NCBI RefSeq assembly: GCF_001043175.1
Contig: NZ_CP011494.1
Span: 3,224,001 to 3,288,000 of the forward strand
Length of the DNA: 64,000 bases
From: Marinobacter psychrophilus
GTDB taxonomy: Bacteria > Pseudomonadota > Gammaproteobacteria > Pseudomonadales > Oleiphilaceae
Direction: 5' to 3'
In this document: positions 57,461 to 64,000 of the stretch, one piece after another
How positions within the stretch are numbered: the stretch's first letter is position 1
How the letters are laid out: the number at the start of each line of letters is the position of its first letter
Notes under the pieces: model-generated
Databases searched by the model: none
What the model was told of the DNA's origin: nothing
Seen by the model: only the letters and a program-made list of their open reading frames with translations
Program-made: the position numbers and the translations under genes

Positions 57461-58120
57461 ATGGCCGATACACCTGCAAGCATATTATTGATCGATGATC
57501 ACCCACTATTACGCAAGGGCATCAAGCAACTGATCGAAATGGAACCGGATCTTGAAGTGGCGGGCGAGGCCAGCAACGCGACGGACGGCGTGCGCATTGC
57601 CCTTGAACTGGAACCAGACCTGATCCTGATGGATCTGAATATGCCGGACGTGAGTGGTGTTGAAGCCTTGCGGCAGTTACGAGCCCACAACATCAGCTCA
57701 CGCATTATTATGTTCACGGTGTCAGATCAGCAAGATGATGTGGTTGAAGCATTACGCGCTGGTGCCGACGGCTATCTGCTGAAGGATATGGAACCGGAGG
57801 ATATGATTAAACAGCTGCACCAGGCAGCCGTAGGAAAGCTGGTCATCAGCGAACGCCTTACCTCCCTGCTGGCAGAAGCACTGCGCAGTAACAAATCGCA
57901 ACAGCCTGCGCGACCAGACTTCGACAGCCTGACACCCAGGGAAAAAGACATTCTGAAGCTCATCGCCGAAGGTCTGTCTAACAAGATGATCGGCCGAAAA
58001 CTGGACATCAGCGACGGCACTGTGAAAGTCCACGTAAAGCACCTGCTGAAAAAGCTCAACCTGCGCTCACGGGTAGAAGTCGCGGTGTGGGCTGTGGGAG
58101 AGGGTCTGCACAAAATCTGA
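57461..58120 (+). CDS. narL: nitrate/nitrite response regulator
   Basis: A 219-aa response regulator of the NarL/FixJ family. The receiver has acidic D12-D13, the phosphoacceptor D58 in [10 protein letters not shown], and the conserved lysine in GYLLKDMEP. The C-terminal LuxR-type helix-turn-helix is [18 protein letters not shown], then [26 protein letters not shown] precedes the ATG. Likely targets are narG and nosR, upstream of which TACYYMT-like heptamers occur. Confidence 0.95.
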   Translation: MADTPASILLIDDHPLLRKGIKQLIEMEPDLEVAGEASNATDGVRIALELEPDLILMDLNMPDVSGVEALRQLRAHNISSRIIMFTVSDQQDDVVEALRAGADGYLLKDMEPEDMIKQLHQAAVGKLVISERLTSLLAEALRSNKSQQPARPDFDSLTPREKDILKLIAEGLSNKMIGRKLDISDGTVKVHVKHLLKKLNLRSRVEVAVWAVGEGLHKI

Positions 58121-58212
58121 GCTATATCAACGCGGCGTGGGCCGGCCCTGGTTAAGATAAGTGTTTCCAGACATACCCTCAGCGGCGTGTTTGATCAACA
58201 ACGGAGACGCCC

Positions 58213-58761
58213 ATGGCCCTGCACATGCCAACCTTTTTACCAAGGCCCACTCTACCCGCATTTCGTTCGCTGCCAGGCGTGTCACGCGCGCAAGCTTTGA
58301 GCCAAAAACTGGCTGCTAACCCGCTACTGACCGATTCACTGGCGTTGCTGACCGAGTATCTTCCCGCGCCGTCAACACTGCTGGCGGCTATTGACCAGCG
58401 CATACCGTTGGCATTAAAGCAGCTGGTCGTCGAAGCCCCGCTGAACCGATTGTTTGCCGAGGCCATTGCTGACGGTGAGTTTGATGATTTTGAAGGGCGC
58501 ACAATTCGCCTGGAACTGAATGGCGGGCAGCCGGGTGTCACCTTTGGATTCTGGACCGGTCGGCTGCGCATTGTGGACGCCCCGGGTGAAACGACCATTC
58601 GGGGCTCTCTGAGCGCTTTCAAAACCCTGGCCGAACGGAATCACGACCCAGACCAGCTATTTTTCCAGCGCCGCCTGGTGATTGAGGGCGACACCGAACT
58701 GGGTTTGGCACTGAAAAACCTATTGGATAGCCTGGAGTGGCACATCCGCATCAGCGGCTAA
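58213..58761 (+). CDS. ubiT: SCP2-domain ubiquinone biosynthesis factor UbiT
   Basis: Lipid-binding accessory protein of the O2-independent ubiquinone pathway; 182 aa. The SCP2-like lipid-binding domain covers about residues 50-150 (EAPLNRLFAEAIADGEFDDF and GRTIRLELNG). GGAG precedes the ATG. It converges on ubiV with a four-base overlap of the stops. UbiT normally pairs with UbiU and UbiV, all present here, so the cell can make ubiquinone while respiring nitrate without oxygen. Confidence 0.9.
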   Translation: MALHMPTFLPRPTLPAFRSLPGVSRAQALSQKLAANPLLTDSLALLTEYLPAPSTLLAAIDQRIPLALKQLVVEAPLNRLFAEAIADGEFDDFEGRTIRLELNGGQPGVTFGFWTGRLRIVDAPGETTIRGSLSAFKTLAERNHDPDQLFFQRRLVIEGDTELGLALKNLLDSLEWHIRISG

Positions 58762-59648
58762 GCCCGCTGATCCATCCCCGGTTGACCATACCAGTAGCCG
58801 TTGCACGGCGGCGCTTCCCTCACGGTTAACGGATCGCTGTAGGGTATTTCACCTCTACGTACCTGATCAAAACGCTGCACCACCTCGGCCATACCTTGGT
58901 GCTCCGGACTCAAACGCACGGTATCAACACCCATAGCGAGCATGTCCGGAAGCTCCCGCAATAAATCATAACGGGCGCCAGACAATGTCGAGGTGCCATT
59001 CAGGCGAAACAGCTCCTGGGCTTCACGGGACCGCAGTTCCAAACCATCCGGATGCTGCAGGCAGCGGAATTCACAGTTGTCTTTTGGCAGGTTGTAATGG
59101 CGTGCGGTAAAGCAGCGCGACGACCAGGCCAGCGGCAAAAAACCCCAAGCGAAGACTTCCGCAGGCAAATCCAGGCCTTCGGCTTTTAGCTCTGCAATCA
59201 TCTCGATCAGGGTTTCACGGCCCAGCTCCACGGGCAGGCTCCACCCCTTCAAACCCAACTTTGCGAGCACCTTCAGCGTCGCGACGTTGTAAATGTTCAG
59301 GCCCGGCCCCGTTACGAAAGGCAGACTGTTGGTGCTGGCCAGCTGCAGCGCACTCTGGTCATTGGCTTCAATCAGGTAATCCTGTTGGCTGCAGATGCGG
59401 CGCAGCAGGCGCAGGTCGGCTTCGGATTCAATCAGGGTTTGGGTGGACAGCACTACCTGCTTGCCGGCGTCTTTCAATACGCCTGCGATTTCTAGCCAGT
59501 CGGCGAGTTTCAGTTCGCGACGGCGTGCGCACACGGTTTCGCCCAGGTACACCGTATCTACCGGCCAGTCCGCAGCGTTGGCGTAAAAATCCAACACGGT
59601 TTGCCGTGACCAAAACCAAAGCACAGGACCTAATGAGAGTTTGAGCAT
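58758..59648 (-). CDS. ubiV: O2-independent ubiquinone hydroxylase subunit UbiV
   Basis: U32 peptidase-family protein that acts with UbiU in O2-independent ring hydroxylation; 296 aa. Four cysteines for a 4Fe-4S cluster fit the family: one in TVCARRRELK and three in SSRCFTARHYN, DNCEFRCLQHPDG. ATG at 59648 has AGGTG upstream; the frame open to 59690 overlaps ubiU and is not used. It lies 13 bases after ubiU in the same unit. Confidence 0.92.
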   Translation of the reverse strand: MLKLSLGPVLWFWSRQTVLDFYANAADWPVDTVYLGETVCARRRELKLADWLEIAGVLKDAGKQVVLSTQTLIESEADLRLLRRICSQQDYLIEANDQSALQLASTNSLPFVTGPGLNIYNVATLKVLAKLGLKGWSLPVELGRETLIEMIAELKAEGLDLPAEVFAWGFLPLAWSSRCFTARHYNLPKDNCEFRCLQHPDGLELRSREAQELFRLNGTSTLSGARYDLLRELPDMLAMGVDTVRLSPEHQGMAEVVQRFDQVRRGEIPYSDPLTVREAPPCNGYWYGQPGMDQRA

Positions 59649-59661
59649 AGGATATTTCACC

Positions 59662-60657
59662 TTATTTCCATTTGCGATGATAGGCGCCAAGGGTGGTCAA
59701 GCCGCCTTCTGACAAACCTGCCAGAGTGGCATTCCAGGCTGGGTCTACAGCAAATTCATCGGCGCTATTTTCAAGCAGGTCGAGGGCCTGACGCCAGGTG
59801 CGGGCCACGTCGGCAATATAAGCAGGACTGCGCTGGCGGCCTTCTATTTTTACCGCGCTGATGCCCAGTTCCTGCAACTGCGGAAGCAGGTCTATGGTAT
59901 TCAGGCTGACCGGTTCTTCAATCGCATGGTAAACGCTGCCTTCCACTTCAAAGCGGCCTTTGCACAAAGTTGGATAACCGGCGGATTCGCCCTTGCCGTA
60001 GCGGTCAATCAAGATGCCATTAAGCCGCGACTCCAAACCTTGGGGAGTTTCCTGCCAGCGCACGGCTTTGGCCGGCGAGCAGGCACCACGAGTGTTAGGA
60101 GATTCATCGGTGATATAGGAAGACAAGTAACAGCGGCCTTCGGCCATAATACACAGGCTACCAAAGGCGAACACTTCAAGCTCAACCGGGCTGTGCTTTG
60201 CCAGGCCACGAATCTGGTCTAGCGATAGCACCCGTGGCAAAACTGCACGACGAATGCCAAAGTTATCTTTATAAAAGCGTAACGCTTCGTAGCTGGTGGC
60301 GGATCCCTGTACAGATAAATGCCTGTCTATTTGGGGGTAGCGACTGGTGGCATAATCCAACAACCCCATGTCGGCCAGTATCATCGCGTCTATGCCCAGA
60401 GTTGCGGCTCGGTCTACCGCGGAGGTCCAGGTTTTCCAGCCCTGGGGCTGAGGAAATGTATTGATTGCACAGAACACCCGCGCGCCGTTTTTATGGGCGT
60501 ACTCAATGCCCTCTGCCGCACGTTTGTCGTTAAAATTCAGACCTTTAAACTGACGAGCATTGGTGCTGTCTTTAAAGCCAAGGTAAACCGCGTTAGCGCC
60601 GTTATCCACCGCTGCTTTCAGCGCCGGCAAACTGCCAGCCGGACATACAAGTTCCAT
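59662..60657 (-). CDS. ubiU: O2-independent ubiquinone hydroxylase subunit UbiU
   Basis: U32 peptidase-family partner of UbiV, 331 aa. It starts with MELVCPAGSLPALKAAVDNG. The 4Fe-4S ligands are visible in GSLCIMAEGRCYLSSY, RGACSPAKAVRW and a later cysteine in YPTLCKGRF. The complex hydroxylates the ubiquinone ring without oxygen, with prephenate suggested as oxygen donor in E. coli. GGAAAA precedes the ATG. It is the first gene of ubiUV. Confidence 0.93.
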   Translation of the reverse strand: MELVCPAGSLPALKAAVDNGANAVYLGFKDSTNARQFKGLNFNDKRAAEGIEYAHKNGARVFCAINTFPQPQGWKTWTSAVDRAATLGIDAMILADMGLLDYATSRYPQIDRHLSVQGSATSYEALRFYKDNFGIRRAVLPRVLSLDQIRGLAKHSPVELEVFAFGSLCIMAEGRCYLSSYITDESPNTRGACSPAKAVRWQETPQGLESRLNGILIDRYGKGESAGYPTLCKGRFEVEGSVYHAIEEPVSLNTIDLLPQLQELGISAVKIEGRQRSPAYIADVARTWRQALDLLENSADEFAVDPAWNATLAGLSEGGLTTLGAYHRKWK

Positions 60658-60844
60658 AAACGTTTTCCATACAGAGAGTTACGAAACCATACGCCGTGCA
60701 ATCTGCAGTGCATTGACCTTCATCAGGGGTTCAGCCAATACTTCTAAATAGATACTCTGCATACTATTATGAAACTAGAGTGTTCCAGAAAGCTTTAACA
60801 GGAATCAAAACGGGCCTACCAGAGCAGCGTTGCCCTAATAGACA

Positions 60845-62266
60845 TCAGATAATTCGCGAAAACCGCTGAGTAGCGCCTTCTTTCCGATAGACATCAAAAA
60901 TCTGGCAAATAGCCCGAATCAGCAGCCGTCCAGCGGGCTGCACTTGCAGCACGCGGCCGTTATCTGCAATCAACTGGTCTGCCATCATCGGCTTCAGGCG
61001 TGACAGCTCATCGGCAAAATACTGGTCAAAATCTTCGTTCCATTCGGCCGTAAATTGCTGACGATCCAGACGGAACTGGCAAATCAGCTGGCCAATCACC
61101 CAACGCCGCAGGCGATCATCACGGGTCAGGTTCACGCCTTTTGTGATCGCCAGTTGTCCTGAATCTATCGCAGCCTCCCAGGATGGCAAATCGTGGTTGT
61201 TCTGGAAGTATGCGTCATCGGTCTGGCCAATGGCCGACACCCCCAGCGACACCAGATCGCAGTCCGAATGGGTGGTGTAACCCTGGAAATTGCGATGCAG
61301 GCGACCCGCGCGCTGAGCCACCGCCAGGCTGTCATCCGGTTTGGCAAAGTGGTCCATACCGATGTATTCGTAACCGGCATCCAGCAATCGATTAATGGTG
61401 TTATGCAAAATGGTCAGCTTTTGCTGCGGCGAGGGCATGGTATCGCCTTTAAGCCGTGTTTGCGGATAGAAACGCTCTGGCAAATGGGCGTAACTGAACA
61501 CCGACAGCCGATCTGGTGACATGTCGATGACTTCTTCCAATGTTTCAGCAAAGCTGTCCGGGGTCTGGTACGGCAGGCCGTAAATTAGATCCAGATTAAT
61601 GGAACCGAAGCCCAAACGGCGTGCTTCATTCAGCACGCCGCGGGTCATTTCTTTGGATTGCACCCGGTTGACCGCTTTTTGAACCTGAGGATTCACGTCC
61701 TGCACGCCCAGGCTGATGCGGTTAAAGCCCAGCTCCCACAGGGTAGACAATGTGTCTTGATCTACTTCACGCGGGTCGATTTCAATGCTGTAGTCTTGAC
61801 TGCCATCGGTCTGCAGATTGAACAGTTCGCCGTAGCCGTGCATCAATTCACGCATGACATCGCGGGGCAAAAACGTTGGCGTTCCGCCGCCCAGGTGCAA
61901 TTGCTTCACCGGCCGGTCAGCACCGAATAATTCGGCTTGCATGGCCGCTTCTTTCAGCAGGCGCTGCACATAAGGCTGAGCATTATTACGTTTTTTGGTG
62001 ATTACTTTGTTGCACGCGCAGTAGTAGCACAGGTGCGCGCAAAACGGGATGTGGGTGTACAGCGACAGCGGTCGGCCGATGGCTTTGCTGCGTGCAGCCG
62101 CCTGTACCATATCGCCAATCGGATACGTCTGATTGAATTCCACCGCCGTAGGATATGAGGTATAGCGCGGGCCGCTCAGATCGTAACGGCGAATCAAGGC
62201 ATCGTCCCAGGTAAACTCGGGCAGAATAATAGTATCAGAAGACTGAACTGCGATTTTGGAAGCCAT
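60845..62266 (-). CDS. hemN: oxygen-independent coproporphyrinogen III dehydrogenase
   Basis: Radical SAM enzyme making protoporphyrinogen IX without oxygen; 473 aa. The cluster motif is CAHLCYYCACNKV (CxxxCxxC plus the extra HemN cysteine), preceded by the substrate and SAM region GPRYTSYPTA. LHLGGGTPTFLP is the SAM-binding glycine motif. The C-terminal HemN domain has YIGMDHFAKPDD. ATG at 62266 is the family start; the frame open to 62377 is leader. An FNR/ANR-type box lies 77 bases upstream, so induction without oxygen is likely. Confidence 0.96.
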   Translation of the reverse strand: MASKIAVQSSDTIILPEFTWDDALIRRYDLSGPRYTSYPTAVEFNQTYPIGDMVQAAARSKAIGRPLSLYTHIPFCAHLCYYCACNKVITKKRNNAQPYVQRLLKEAAMQAELFGADRPVKQLHLGGGTPTFLPRDVMRELMHGYGELFNLQTDGSQDYSIEIDPREVDQDTLSTLWELGFNRISLGVQDVNPQVQKAVNRVQSKEMTRGVLNEARRLGFGSINLDLIYGLPYQTPDSFAETLEEVIDMSPDRLSVFSYAHLPERFYPQTRLKGDTMPSPQQKLTILHNTINRLLDAGYEYIGMDHFAKPDDSLAVAQRAGRLHRNFQGYTTHSDCDLVSLGVSAIGQTDDAYFQNNHDLPSWEAAIDSGQLAITKGVNLTRDDRLRRWVIGQLICQFRLDRQQFTAEWNEDFDQYFADELSRLKPMMADQLIADNGRVLQVQPAGRLLIRAICQIFDVYRKEGATQRFSRII

Positions 62267-62342
62267 AAATAGAAACTCTGGGCGCCTTGAATATGAAGCA
62301 GGCTGTAAACTGGCATCGTAACCGTGTTTCAGCACCGCCATC

Positions 62343-62356
62343 TTGATTCGAATCAT
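62343..62356. promoter_or_regulatory. FNR/ANR/DNR-type box upstream of hemN
   Basis: TTGAT-TCGA-ATCAT matches the consensus TTGAT-N4-ATCAA at nine of ten arm positions. It lies 77 bases upstream of hemN and 107 bases upstream of the divergent photolyase gene. Confidence 0.75.
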
Positions 62357-62462
62357 CTGTGAACACGGCGACAGCATATCAAGTCAGAAATGACACAGAT
62401 GTTGCGCTTGTTGAGTATGTTGCCTACCTCTTTTGGAACACACACTGTCTGGATAAAGCACT

Positions 62463-63995
62463 ATGGCTAATCTGATTTTGATTCTCGCCGACCAGCTAAC
62501 ACAAAGCCTGAGCGCTCTGGAAGGCGCCGATCGCGATACCGACCGCATCGTTATGGCGGAAGTTCACAGCGAAGCCAGCTACACCAATCACCACAAGAAA
62601 AAACTGATACTGCTGTACAGCGCCATGCGTCATTTTGCCAGTCAGTTGAAAGCCGACGGCTACAGCGTGCATTACCAGCGTTATCATCCCGACAACGCTG
62701 CGCAAAGCCTGGAACAGGTGATGGCCGAGCAAATAGCTGCCCACCAACCCGAGCGCATTATTACCACCGAGTGCGGCGAATGGCGCCTGCACAACATTAT
62801 CAGCCAGTGGCAGAAAGCCTTGGGGGTGACCACAGAAATTCGCGTGGACACCCGTTTTATTGCCACTAAACAAGAATTTGCCGACTGGGCCGAAGGCCGT
62901 AAACAGCTGCGCATGGAGTATTTCTACCGGGAAATGCGGCGTAAAACGGGGCTACTGATGACCCCAGAGCAAAAGCCCGAAGGTGGCGAGTGGAATTACG
63001 ACGCTGAAAACCGCCGCAAATGGACGGGCAAACCGCCGGCGCCCGCGCCGTTTCGGATCGAGCCGGATGCCGTCACCCAAGACGTCATCAACATGGTTGA
63101 GCAACACTTCAGCGACCATTTTGGCGCCAGCGAAGACTTCCATTTTGCGGTAACGGCCGCCGATGCCGAGCGCGCTCTGGAACACTTCATAGACTACGCC
63201 TTGCCGTGCTTTGGTGACTACCAGGACGCGATATCTGACCACGAAGACTGGCTGTTTCACTCGATTCTGTCGCCTTACATAAACTGCGGTTTGCTGGACC
63301 CCCTTGCCGTGTGCGAACGCGCCGCGCAAGCCTGGTACGCCGGGCGGGCGCCCATCAACGCGGTGGAAGGGTTTATTCGTCAAATCGTCGGCTGGCGCGA
63401 ATTTGTGCGCGGTATTTACTGGCTGCACATGCCCGAGTACGCCCGCAACAACCAGCTTGGCAATGACCGCGCCCTGCCCGGGTTCTACTGGAGCGGCGAC
63501 ACCCGCATGCGCTGTATGCACAAAGCCATTGATGCCACTCGCCGTAATGGCTACGCCCACCATATTCAGCGCTTAATGGTGACCGGCAACTTCGCCTTGC
63601 TGGCCGGCATTACGCCGGATGAAATTTGCGACTGGTATCTGGCGGTGTATGTCGATGCCTACGATTGGGTGGAACTGCCCAACGTGCTGGGCATGGTGAT
63701 GCACGCCGACGGCGGTTATTTAGGATCAAAACCCTACGCCGCCAGCGGCAAATACATTCAGCGCCAGTCTGACCATTGCAGCAACTGCCACTACAAAGTG
63801 GCCAAAGCCACCGAAGACGACGCCTGCCCCTTCAACTCGCTGTATTGGCACTTTATCGACCGCCACCGCGACCAGTTCGCTAAAAATCCGCGCATGACGA
63901 TGATGTATCGCAACTGGGAAAAACAAAAACCGGAGCGCCGCGAAGCTCTGCTGAAACGCGCTAATTATTTGCTGGACAACCTGGACAGCCTGTAA
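62463..63995 (+). CDS. FeS-type cryptochrome/photolyase (PhrB-like)
   Basis: A 510-aa member of the bacterial iron-sulfur photolyase/cryptochrome group (FeS-BCP, COG3046), whose known members repair (6-4) photoproducts. The N-terminal antenna domain starts NLILILADQLTQSL. The FAD domain includes NAVEGFIRQIVGWREFVRG and HHIQRLMVTGNFALLAGI. The four cluster cysteines are in SPYINCGLLDP, and CSNC plus DDACPFN near the C-terminus, matching Agrobacterium PhrB. The ATG at 62463 has a weak ribosome-binding site. It is divergent from hemN and ends five bases before the window edge. Confidence 0.92.
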   Translation: MANLILILADQLTQSLSALEGADRDTDRIVMAEVHSEASYTNHHKKKLILLYSAMRHFASQLKADGYSVHYQRYHPDNAAQSLEQVMAEQIAAHQPERIITTECGEWRLHNIISQWQKALGVTTEIRVDTRFIATKQEFADWAEGRKQLRMEYFYREMRRKTGLLMTPEQKPEGGEWNYDAENRRKWTGKPPAPAPFRIEPDAVTQDVINMVEQHFSDHFGASEDFHFAVTAADAERALEHFIDYALPCFGDYQDAISDHEDWLFHSILSPYINCGLLDPLAVCERAAQAWYAGRAPINAVEGFIRQIVGWREFVRGIYWLHMPEYARNNQLGNDRALPGFYWSGDTRMRCMHKAIDATRRNGYAHHIQRLMVTGNFALLAGITPDEICDWYLAVYVDAYDWVELPNVLGMVMHADGGYLGSKPYAASGKYIQRQSDHCSNCHYKVAKATEDDACPFNSLYWHFIDRHRDQFAKNPRMTMMYRNWEKQKPERREALLKRANYLLDNLDSL

Positions 63996-64000
63996 AATTC

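Overview
The window comes from a Marinobacter-like marine gammaproteobacterium. The best clue is a wax ester synthase (32500-33969) that closely matches the Ws2-type enzymes I remember from Marinobacter. A complete nar and nos denitrification block, an ArsR/methyltransferase-fusion regulator of the SAM cycle, UbiTUV, and a prkA-yeaH-spoVR cluster fit this placement. It is chromosomal and mostly core genome, with one clearly accessory segment at the left end. No rRNA, tRNA, CRISPR array or complete insertion sequence was recognised.

Left end (1-2815, minus strand): three integron gene cassettes separated by attC sites, with no integrase in view. Cassette order in the reading direction is: a 128-aa hypothetical protein; a membrane protein with a 56-aa partner whose ribosome-binding site overlaps the membrane gene's stop; and an OAS/CD-NTase-like nucleotidyltransferase overlapping a PD-(D/E)XK-like DUF6602 protein. 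The last two cassettes look like antiphage or signalling modules and are the best candidates here for an undescribed system.

Central metabolism (3236-16302): tkt-epd-pgk-fba (minus strand, ending in a terminator). Divergent from it is a SAM-recycling unit, sahR-metK-ahcY-metF, with two matching palindromic operators. A polar amino-acid ABC importer follows. Next come a vapC toxin with a beheaded vapB, a PAAR protein with a truncated LysM-like neighbour, then bioA, rsmE, a DUF445 protein, an HDOD protein, yihY, the lipoprotein set COG3014-ycfL-lpoB, and tpm.

Stress and lipid storage (27324-36117): prkA-yeaH-spoVR, wax ester synthase, an NsrR-like Rrf2 repressor, a YbaN/DUF454 protein and moaA. 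Two degraded gene fragments lie at 36316-36765.

Anaerobic block (36891-62266): nosRZDFYL, a small conserved protein, a DNR-like regulator, narGHJI with a parvulin-type PPIase, a NarK-like MFS protein, narXL, ubiT/ubiUV (O2-independent ubiquinone synthesis) and hemN (O2-independent haem synthesis, with an FNR-type box). Together these provide nitrate sensing, nitrate reduction, N2O reduction, and the quinone and haem needed to run them without oxygen. No nirS/nirK or norCB is in the window. The right end is an FeS-type photolyase/cryptochrome.

Start codons were moved from the longest open frame wherever a Shine-Dalgarno sequence, a family N-terminus or an attC site argued for it.
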